From: Deltaproteobacteria bacterium
Lineage (GTDB): Bacteria; Desulfobacterota; Desulfobacteria; Desulfobacterales; ETH-SRB1
Assembly (NCBI GenBank): GCA_030262895.1
Contig: JAJSZW010000008.1
Location: 1 to 53,661, forward strand
Reading direction: 5' to 3'
Length of the DNA: 53,661 nucleotides
Below the pieces are notes generated by a model. The model worked only from the letters and a program-made list of their open reading frames with translations, was not told the DNA's origin and ran no database searches. Shown here in pieces: positions 39,657 through 47,244 of the stretch. Position numbers and translations under genes: made by a program. Position 1 is the first letter of the stretch, and each line of letters begins with the position of its first letter.

Positions 39657-41549
39657 ATGGAGCAAAAAAAACCGGAGCCCAAAACAAAACCAGAGGACTT
39701 AAAAGACGGCCAGGCTGCTGACTCGGAAAATTTATCCTGGCAACAGTTTGCCGAGGCAACTACACCCAGGGCATTCTGCCAGAGCTGGTTGCCGTTGCAG
39801 TGTTGCATACTCAAAAGGGTATGCTGTGCGATGATTCTTCTGGGAAACCCGGACAGCGGACCTTTCACACCAGTAGCAGTCTGGCCGGATGCCAGGCTCA
39901 ATCTTCAGCATCTTACCGGGGCCGCGGAACGCTCTCTCAAAGAGCGCCGCGGCCTTCTTGTTGAAAAGGACACTGACCCCGCCTCTAAAAATCATTTTCC
40001 CGAGAATTTTCACATCGCCTATCCAATCGAGGTTGCAGGTAAAATCCACGGCACTGTTGTATTGGGTGTCAAGGAGCAGGACCGCAATGTGGTTCAGAAG
40101 ATCATGCGGCAGCTCCACTGGGGGGCTGCCTGGCTGGAAGTTCTGATCCGACGGACACAGACGGCAACGTCGGATGAGGTCAGCAAACGCCTGCAGACGG
40201 CGCTTGATCTGCTGGCCAGTGCTGTTGAAAACGAACGCTTCCATGAGGCAGTCATGGCGTTTGTTACCCGGATGGCAAACAGACTGGAATGCGACCGGGT
40301 GAGTATCGGGTTTTTTTCCGGGCTACACACAAAGGTTACTGCAGTTTCCCACAGTGCCGACTTCGGCAAGCAGACTAACCTAGTGCGGGCCATTGAATCA
40401 GCCATGGATGAGGCCATTGATCAGCAGGCTGTGGTGGTTTACCCAACCCCGCCCGAAACAATCCCCCTGGCCACTCGCGCCCACGCCGAACTCGAGCGGC
40501 AGCACGGTTCCGGTACCATATGCACTGTTCCGCTGGAGGTTAAAGGAAAGCCGATCGGGGGGCTGACTCTTGAGCGTCCTGCGGATAAACCCTTTGATCC
40601 GGTAACGGTGGAGCTGTGCGAAACCATCGGGGCGGTAGTAGGTCCTATTCTGCAAGCCAAACAGATGGAAGAACGCTGGCTGATTCACAAAGCAGTCGGT
40701 TCATTGGCCCGGCAGTTAAAAAGACTTTTGGGTCCGGGCTTTTTGGTCCGCAAGCTGGTGGTGCTGGCTCTCATAGCGCTGGCCGCTTTTTTTACGGTTT
40801 TTGAGGTTGACTATCGTGTGACAGCCCCGACTGTCATCGAAGGGGAGGTGCAGCGTGCGCTGGCAGCGCCTTTTAACGGCTACATCAAGGAGGCGCCTGC
40901 CCGCCCCGGTGATATAGTGACGGAAGGGGATATGCTGGGCCTGTTGGACGATCGGGATCTTAAACTCGAACGTATTAAGTGGTTTACCGAAAAACAACAA
41001 AATTCCAGGCAGTATGACGAAGCCATGGCCAAACATGACCGGGCGCAGATCCATATCTTAATGGCCAGGATCGAACAGGCCGCCGCACAGATGTCCCTGA
41101 TAGATGAACAAATGGCGCGGTGCAGGATTATTGCGCCATTTGACGGGGTTGTTATGAGCGGCGACTTGAGCCAGTCTCTGGGGGCACCGGTGGAACGTGG
41201 CCAGGTGTTGTTCGAAGTGGCTCCCCTGGATGAATACCGGGTGATCGTCGAGGTGGATGAACTGGATATTGGCGCAATTGTTGTGGGACAGAAAAGCGAT
41301 CTGGTGCTGCCCTCAATACCCGGCAAGAGATTTCCTTTTGTGGTGGAAAAGATTACACCAGTATCAATTGCCAAAGAGGGTCGCAACTACTTTCGGGTAG
41401 AGGGCCATATGGTGCAGTTCCAGTCGCATTTGCGACCCGGTATGGAAGGTATCGGCAAGGTCACCATTGAGCGACGCAAGCTGATCTGGGTCTGGACTCA
41501 CAAGGCTATAGATTGGCTGCGGCTGCAAATGTGGCGATGGTTCCCGTAG
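39657..41549 (+). CDS. GAF domain - TM - HlyD-type periplasmic adaptor fusion
   Basis: GAF-like LECDRVSIGFFSGLHTKVTAVSHSADFGK...ICTVPLEVKGKPIGGLTLERP; TM LVVLALIALAAFFTVFEV; HlyD barrel-sandwich APFNGYIKEAPARPGDIVTEGDMLGLLDDRDL...CRIIAPFDGVVMSGD. Confidence 0.85.
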   Translation: MEQKKPEPKTKPEDLKDGQAADSENLSWQQFAEATTPRAFCQSWLPLQCCILKRVCCAMILLGNPDSGPFTPVAVWPDARLNLQHLTGAAERSLKERRGLLVEKDTDPASKNHFPENFHIAYPIEVAGKIHGTVVLGVKEQDRNVVQKIMRQLHWGAAWLEVLIRRTQTATSDEVSKRLQTALDLLASAVENERFHEAVMAFVTRMANRLECDRVSIGFFSGLHTKVTAVSHSADFGKQTNLVRAIESAMDEAIDQQAVVVYPTPPETIPLATRAHAELERQHGSGTICTVPLEVKGKPIGGLTLERPADKPFDPVTVELCETIGAVVGPILQAKQMEERWLIHKAVGSLARQLKRLLGPGFLVRKLVVLALIALAAFFTVFEVDYRVTAPTVIEGEVQRALAAPFNGYIKEAPARPGDIVTEGDMLGLLDDRDLKLERIKWFTEKQQNSRQYDEAMAKHDRAQIHILMARIEQAAAQMSLIDEQMARCRIIAPFDGVVMSGDLSQSLGAPVERGQVLFEVAPLDEYRVIVEVDELDIGAIVVGQKSDLVLPSIPGKRFPFVVEKITPVSIAKEGRNYFRVEGHMVQFQSHLRPGMEGIGKVTIERRKLIWVWTHKAIDWLRLQMWRWFP

Positions 41550-41564
41550 AGGTAAACAAACACA

Positions 41565-43712
41565 ATGTCTGAATCCCTATTCAGTCCATCCTGGTACCGT
41601 GTGGCGGCTTTAAATCCGCGCTTGCGGAGTCACGTGGAGATTCACCGCCATCATTACCGCGGGGAACTGTGGTATGTGCTGCAGGACCATGCTTCAGGCC
41701 GCTTTCAGAGGTTTACCCCGGCTGCCTATTTGCTGATCGGGCTAATGGACGGCAAGCACAGCGTACAGGATCTCTGGGAGGCGGGTAGGGCGCGATTGGG
41801 GGAAGATGCCCCGACACAGGAAGAGGTGATCCGCCTTCTCAGCCAATTACACGCGGTCAATGCCCTGCAGACGGACGTTTTGCCCGACACTGCTGAAATG
41901 CTCAAACGTTTTGAAAAGCAGCGCTACGGCAAGTGGAAGCAGAATTTGCGCAGTCCGCTGTTCATGCGTTTTTCTCTACTTGATCCGGAGCGGATTCTGG
42001 CTTTTTTTCTGCCGCTGGTACGACCCGTATTCAGTTGGGCCGGGGCCGTCATATGGCTGATTGTGGTAGGGTATGGTATTTTTCTGGCTGGTTTGCACTG
42101 GCCGGAGTTGACCGAAAACATCACCGACCGCATTCTGGCGCCCGGCAACCTGGTGATCCTCTGGCTGGTCTTTCCCTTTTTGAAAGCCTTTCACGAGTTT
42201 GGCCACGCTTTTGCGGTGAAGGTGTGGGGCGGGGAAGTGCATGAAATGGGCATCATGCTGCTGGTGTTTACCCCGATTCCATACGTAGACGCTTCGGCTG
42301 CATCAGCGTTTCGCAACAAGCGGGAGCGGGTGCTGGTGGGGGCGGCAGGGATGGTCGTGGAAGTTTTTATCGCCGCCCTGGCCCTTTTTCTCTGGACCAG
42401 CATCGAGCCGGGACCGGTCCGGGCGGTGGCGTTTAACATAATCCTTATTGCCAGTGTGTCGACCCTGCTCTTTAACGGCAACCCGCTTTTGCGTTATGAT
42501 GCTTACTATATTCTTGCCGATTTTCTGGAGATACCGAATCTGGCCCAGCGAGGGATCGGCTACATCGGCTACATGTTCCAGCGCTATCTGCTCGGAGCAA
42601 AAGATGTTGAACCACCATTTTCCGTGCCTGGTGAACGTGTCTGGTTTGTGATTTACACCATTGCGGCGTTCTTTTACCGGATTTTTATTTTCACCAGTAT
42701 TATCCTGTTCATTGCCGGCAAATTTTTCTTTGTTGGTGTGCTATTTGCCTGCTGGGGGATTTTTAACATGTTTGTCATGCCCCTGGGTAAAATTGTGCGA
42801 TTTTTGTTCACTTCTCCGAAATTGCGCCGCAGGCGCGCCTGGGCTGTTACAGCCAGTGTTTTATTTCTGATCGGTACTGTTGCTCTTGTCACTTTTGTTC
42901 CTGTTCCCCTTGGCACCCGGGCGCAAGGGGTTGTCTGGATTCCTGAGCGTGCATTTGTGCGTGCCGGTACGGACGGTTTTGTGGATAGGCTGACGGTTGC
43001 TCAGGGCAGCCACATCGATGCCGGAATTCCGGTTATTGAATGCTCCGACCCGTTTCTGCCGGCCGAGATCCGGGTGCTGGAAGCGCGTATGCAGGAATTA
43101 AACGCCCTCTATGATACCCAGATTCTGTCAGACCGGGTTAAGGCGGAAATTACCAGGGAGGAGATCTGCCAGGTTGAAGCCGAGTTGCAAGACACACGGC
43201 AGCGGGTCGATGATCTGATTATTCGTAGCGGTGCCGGCGGCAAAATCGTGATACCGATGGCTGAGAACCTTGCGGGTAAGTTTGTGCAGCGGGGGGAACT
43301 GCTGGGCTATGTGCTGAACCGCTCGGCCATGATTGCCAGGGTGGTTGTGAATCAGGCTGACGTCGATTTTGTACGTCAGAAAACTTTGGAAGTGAAGGTG
43401 CGATTTCCAGAAAAGATTTCCCTCAAAATGCCGGCTCGACTCCTGCGCGAGGTTCCTGCTGCTACGGATCAGTTGCCAAGCCGTACACTCAGCCAGGAGG
43501 GGGGCGGCGAAATTGCTATCGATCCGCGGGATATGCAGGGTATTAAAGCATTTCAGAAGATATTTTTGTTTGATATCGTGCTGCCGCCACCGGAGGCGTT
43601 GTACAATATAGGTGGTCGGGTCTATGTACGCTTTGATCATGGCCGGGAACCGCTGGTGTATCGCTGGTACCGGTTGATGAGACAACTGTTTTTAAGAAGA
43701 TTTAATGTATAG
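41565..43712 (+). CDS. M50 site-2-protease-like membrane protein with PqqD-like N-terminus and HlyD-like C-terminus
   Basis: N-term ALNPRLRSHVEIHRHHYRGELWYVLQDHASGRFQRFTPAAYLLIGLMDGKHSVQDLWE (PqqD-like); FHEFGHAFAVKVWGGEVHEMGIMLLVFTPIPYVDASAASAFRNKRERVLVGAAGM; NGNPLLRYDAYYILADFLEIPNL; C-term adaptor-like AGTDGFVDRLTVAQGSHIDAGIPVIEC. Confidence 0.88.
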   Translation: MSESLFSPSWYRVAALNPRLRSHVEIHRHHYRGELWYVLQDHASGRFQRFTPAAYLLIGLMDGKHSVQDLWEAGRARLGEDAPTQEEVIRLLSQLHAVNALQTDVLPDTAEMLKRFEKQRYGKWKQNLRSPLFMRFSLLDPERILAFFLPLVRPVFSWAGAVIWLIVVGYGIFLAGLHWPELTENITDRILAPGNLVILWLVFPFLKAFHEFGHAFAVKVWGGEVHEMGIMLLVFTPIPYVDASAASAFRNKRERVLVGAAGMVVEVFIAALALFLWTSIEPGPVRAVAFNIILIASVSTLLFNGNPLLRYDAYYILADFLEIPNLAQRGIGYIGYMFQRYLLGAKDVEPPFSVPGERVWFVIYTIAAFFYRIFIFTSIILFIAGKFFFVGVLFACWGIFNMFVMPLGKIVRFLFTSPKLRRRRAWAVTASVLFLIGTVALVTFVPVPLGTRAQGVVWIPERAFVRAGTDGFVDRLTVAQGSHIDAGIPVIECSDPFLPAEIRVLEARMQELNALYDTQILSDRVKAEITREEICQVEAELQDTRQRVDDLIIRSGAGGKIVIPMAENLAGKFVQRGELLGYVLNRSAMIARVVVNQADVDFVRQKTLEVKVRFPEKISLKMPARLLREVPAATDQLPSRTLSQEGGGEIAIDPRDMQGIKAFQKIFLFDIVLPPPEALYNIGGRVYVRFDHGREPLVYRWYRLMRQLFLRRFNV

Positions 43713-45696
43713 CGTCAAAATCAAACACAGCATTAGCAGTAAAATCTATCCAGAGCGCGAAGAACCGCGCCTGAAAAAAGCAGATCAATTTGCCGCTGCC
43801 GTGGGCGGAATTTTTGCGCCCTGGCTGCGACCCCGAGCGGGTCGTTTCAAATGGATTATTGAGGCTGTCAACGGTTGTGCTTCTGAAGTCGAGAAATGCA
43901 GTGACGGGCAAATTATGGAAGCCGGCCAAAAGCTGGGACAGAGCTTGAGACGGCAAGGCTACTGTCAGGACCTGGTGGCCCATGCTTTTGCTCTGGTACG
44001 TGAAGTTGCCGGGCGAACCATCGACATGCGGCACATGGACGTTCAGTTGATGGGCGGGGCGGTTTTGCTCAGCGGAATGGTGGCGGAAATGGAAACCGGA
44101 GAAGGCAAAACCCTGACAGCTACGCTGCCTGCCTGTACCCTGGCCATTGGAGGCATTCCAGTCCACATTATCACCGTCAATGACTACCTCGCCAAGCGGG
44201 ACGCCGACTGGATGGAACCGATTTACAGAGCACTTGGCATTACTGTCGGGACTATCATTCACGGTATGGATTCCAACGCTCGTCGCAATGCTTACGGCTG
44301 TGATGTGATCTACTGTACGAACAAGGAAGTGGCCTTTGATTATCTGCGAGATCGGATCGTACTCTGGGACCGCCCCAGCCCGATTCGACTCCAGCTTGAG
44401 CGGCTGTACGGCGAAAACTCCCGGGCTAACCAACTTACTATGCGCGGGCTGCGTTTTGCCATTGTTGATGAGGCTGACAGTGTTCTGGTGGATGAGGCCC
44501 GCACGCCGCTGATCATATCATCGGAAGCAGACGGATTTTATGATTCGGGCGTGTATCAACAGGCACTGGCTATGGCTAAAAGACTCGAGCAGGGAAAAGA
44601 TTTTGTCGTATCCGGTGAGAGAACCGTTGAACTGAATAATTGCGGAAAAAAGCGCATTACTGACGACGTTTGGCCGGATCCGGATCAACCTCTCAATTAC
44701 GTTCAGCGCCAGGAACTAGTGCGTCAGGCGCTGGTGGCCCTGTATTTATTTGACTGCGACAAACATTATCTGGTCAAGGACGGAAAGATTCAGATTATCG
44801 ACGAATACACCGGCAGGCTGATGGCCGACCGTTCCTGGGAGAGCGGTTTGCATCAGTTAATTGAGGTTAAAGAAGGGTGTGACATTACCAAGCGCAAGGA
44901 AACCTTGGCCCGTATCAGTTATCAGCGTTTTTTCAGGCGTTACCTGGGGTTGGCCGGCATGACCGGCACCGCCTGTGAGGTGGCCGGAGAACTCTGGTCG
45001 ATTTATCGCTTACGGGTAGTGACTATCCCTACCAATCGGCCCATGCGAAGACGGTTTCTGCCGGATCGTGTCTATGGTACTGCCGGGCTGAAATGGGAAA
45101 CAATTGTAAAAACCATTGCCGCAATCAATCAAAAAGGCCGCCCGGTGCTGGTGGGCACGCGTTCGGTTGAGGCGTCGGAACATCTGGACAAGCTTCTGGA
45201 AGACGCCGGCCTGCCGCACAGTGTGTTGAATGCCAGGCAGGACAGGGAGGAGGCCGAGATTATTGCCAGGGCAGGTGATTACAGGCGTATTACGGTGGCT
45301 ACGAATATGGCGGGACGTGGTACGGATATCAAGCTTGCGCCCAAGGTGGCCGAGGAAGGAGGGCTGCATGTTATCGCTACCGAAAGACATGACACCCGGC
45401 GTATTGATCGCCAGCTTTTTGGGCGCTGCGGGCGACAGGGGGATCTAGGCAGTGCTGAGGCCATAGTTTGTCTTGAGGACGAGCTTATTGACGTGTATAA
45501 TAGCAAATTGTTGCGGTGGCTGGCAGTTACCTTTCTCAGATTTCCGGGCGGTTCCGGCGGGCGGATGTTCGGCAAATTGTTGTTTTACCGGGCGCAGCGC
45601 AAAGCGGAAAGACTGCACGCCCGTATGCGACACGATTTACTTAAAATGGATGAGCAAATAAGCGACTCCCTTGCTTTTTCGGGTCGTTCCGAGTAA
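43705..45696 (+). CDS. SecA-like ATPase, truncated paralog (663 aa)
   Basis: AEMETGEGKTLTATLPA; VDEADSVLVDEARTPLIISSEADGFYD; YTGRLMADRSWESGLHQLIEVKEG; LAGMTGTA; TNMAGRGTDIKL; RRIDRQLFGRCGRQGDLGSAEAIVCLEDEL; ends soon after, without SecA C-terminal domains. Confidence 0.92.
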   Translation: MYSVKIKHSISSKIYPEREEPRLKKADQFAAAVGGIFAPWLRPRAGRFKWIIEAVNGCASEVEKCSDGQIMEAGQKLGQSLRRQGYCQDLVAHAFALVREVAGRTIDMRHMDVQLMGGAVLLSGMVAEMETGEGKTLTATLPACTLAIGGIPVHIITVNDYLAKRDADWMEPIYRALGITVGTIIHGMDSNARRNAYGCDVIYCTNKEVAFDYLRDRIVLWDRPSPIRLQLERLYGENSRANQLTMRGLRFAIVDEADSVLVDEARTPLIISSEADGFYDSGVYQQALAMAKRLEQGKDFVVSGERTVELNNCGKKRITDDVWPDPDQPLNYVQRQELVRQALVALYLFDCDKHYLVKDGKIQIIDEYTGRLMADRSWESGLHQLIEVKEGCDITKRKETLARISYQRFFRRYLGLAGMTGTACEVAGELWSIYRLRVVTIPTNRPMRRRFLPDRVYGTAGLKWETIVKTIAAINQKGRPVLVGTRSVEASEHLDKLLEDAGLPHSVLNARQDREEAEIIARAGDYRRITVATNMAGRGTDIKLAPKVAEEGGLHVIATERHDTRRIDRQLFGRCGRQGDLGSAEAIVCLEDELIDVYNSKLLRWLAVTFLRFPGGSGGRMFGKLLFYRAQRKAERLHARMRHDLLKMDEQISDSLAFSGRSE

Positions 45697-45712
45697 AAAG
45701 GAGAATGTGCAG

Positions 45713-46531
45713 ATGAAGTTGCTACGCGTCGTTATGTTCGGAGTTATTTTTGATTTACTGATTGCAGTGCAAGCAGGGTTGGCGGGTGCAGAGCCCATTG
45801 TGCTTGATGGTTTGATAGAACCCTCCATGATTGTTAATGTCGGCAGCAGTGTCGCCGGAATCCTTAAAACAGTGGATGCAGAACGGGGAGGCATGATCAA
45901 AAAGGGTCAGGTGCTGGCCAGGCTGCACTCTGGCGTCGAAAGGGCCTCTATGGAACTTGCTCGTTTTCGTACCGAGATGAAGGCCGCCATCAAAGAAAAG
46001 CAAGCTCAGGTGGATTTTAGTGTTCGCAGGCAGAAGCGGTACGAGGAGTTGTACAACAAAAAAGTGATTCCGTTCGAAGAAATGGATGAGGCCAGGACCA
46101 ATAGTAAGCTGACGCTTATTGCCCTGGAAGAAGCCAGAGAGAGCATCCGTCTTGCTGAGCTGGAATTGAAACGTTCGATTGAGGTGATCAAGCGCATGAC
46201 CATCTACAGTCCGATTGCGGGAGTAGTGATGGAACGATTCCTTTTTCCGGGTGAGTACGTTGAAGATCAACCGGTTTTAAAACTGGCCCAGATTCATCCG
46301 CTCTATGTTGAGATTTTCGCTCCGGTGAAATTGCTGGGCACAATCAAAATTGGTATGCACGCTGAAGTAACGCCGGAGAAACCGGTAGAACGCGTTTATA
46401 AAGCCAGGGTAAAGATCGTTGACCAGATCGTTGATGCTGCCAGCGGCACATTCGGTGTGCGCCTGGAACTGCCCAATCCTGAATACGGATTGCCGGCCGG
46501 TCTGAAGTGTACGGTTACCTTTCATAAATAA
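45713..46531 (+). CDS. HlyD/RND-type periplasmic adaptor subunit (start at 45713 preferred over track start 45671)
   Basis: Signal peptide MKLLRVVMFGVIFDLLIAVQAGLAGA; VLDGLIEPSMIVNVGSSVAGILKTVDAERGGMIKKGQVLARL; coiled coil; IYSPIAGVVMERFLFPGEYVEDQPVLKLAQIHPLYVEIFAP. RBS AAAAGGAGA. Confidence 0.9.
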   Translation: MKLLRVVMFGVIFDLLIAVQAGLAGAEPIVLDGLIEPSMIVNVGSSVAGILKTVDAERGGMIKKGQVLARLHSGVERASMELARFRTEMKAAIKEKQAQVDFSVRRQKRYEELYNKKVIPFEEMDEARTNSKLTLIALEEARESIRLAELELKRSIEVIKRMTIYSPIAGVVMERFLFPGEYVEDQPVLKLAQIHPLYVEIFAPVKLLGTIKIGMHAEVTPEKPVERVYKARVKIVDQIVDAASGTFGVRLELPNPEYGLPAGLKCTVTFHK

Positions 46532-46582
46532 CTGACTAAAAACCGACCCTCCTTTTTTTGCTTTGAACAGACGCTATCTCTA

Positions 46583-46744
46583 AATTTCACTGGTGCTTTG
46601 GATGGAGTCTTTTGAAGATCCTTGCGGGTAAATTTTTGGGCTCGCAGTGCAAGTTCTTTTTCGACAATTGGAAGATCTGTCCACGCGGTAGGATACTGTT
46701 GCAATTTTTTCAGTAGTGCCGTCTGCATGTGAGGCACCAGAAAC
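46583..46744. repeat. Right copy of ~162-bp direct repeat (partner 16240-16401)
   Basis: Minus-strand translation FLVPHMQTALLKKLQQYPTAWTDLPIVEKELALRAQKFTRKDLQKTPSKAPVKFR versus left FLVPHMQTALLKRLQQYPTSWTDLPIVEKELALRAQKFTRKDLQKTPSKAPVKLR. Confidence 0.9.
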
Positions 46745-46866
46745 CGCGGATCCTCCCAACTCAACGTCATCAATCGTAGAATTTTGCCTTGATATTTAAT
46801 TCCTAAATCCATAAACTGAAAAATAGCATATGAATTCACGGAATGTAAGTTTTGTTGTAATATAAA

Positions 46867-46960
46867 CTTTCAGATAAATAATTTCACTGTGTTATCAGTC
46901 GTCGACGTATAACTAATACGCCTTCCTCCTTCTGGCCTTGTGAAATTAATTATCTGAAAG
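46867..46960. repeat. 94-bp palindromic element (21-bp inverted repeats, 1 mismatch)
   Basis: CTTTCAGATAAATAATTTCAC (46867-46887) versus reverse complement of 46940-46960 CTTTCAGATAATTAATTTCAC. Confidence 0.75.
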
Positions 46961-47051
46961 TCTATAGTTTACGTGTTTATTTTTTGACAGGATTAACATG
47001 ATGAACTGGATTAATTTAATCTTATAAATCAAAACACACATCTTCATCAAA

Positions 47052-47210
47052 CCTAAGTTGAGCGATTTTTTGCGAAGAAATGTGCCAAGATCTTGATGCA
47101 GCAAGGTTTGCGAAAAGCGCAGGCATACCAATGGATATGTCGAGACTTTTCGCAAGTCCTTGATGCGCAAGAGATTGGTGCAAGTCGAGTAAAAAATCGC
47201 TCAATTTAGC
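47052..47210. mobile_element. MITE-like element with ~18-20-bp terminal inverted repeats
   Basis: CTAAGTTGAGCGATTTTTT at the left; right-end reverse complement CTAAATTGAGCGATTTTTT; possible TCAAA duplication at 47047-47051 and 47211-47215. Confidence 0.55.
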
Positions 47211-47244
47211 TCAAAGATAAATAGCAATAATAAGGAGTTTTATA

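Noticed and set aside
39732-45900. Minus-strand ORFs opposite the adaptor, M50 and SecA genes
   Set aside because: Opposite strand of well-supported coding sequences with clear family motifs.
47022-47204. 60-aa minus ORF MSDFLLDLHQSLAHQGLAKSLDISIGMPALF...
   Set aside because: Lies almost wholly within the inverted-repeat element, so it is better explained as a non-coding mobile sequence than as a gene.
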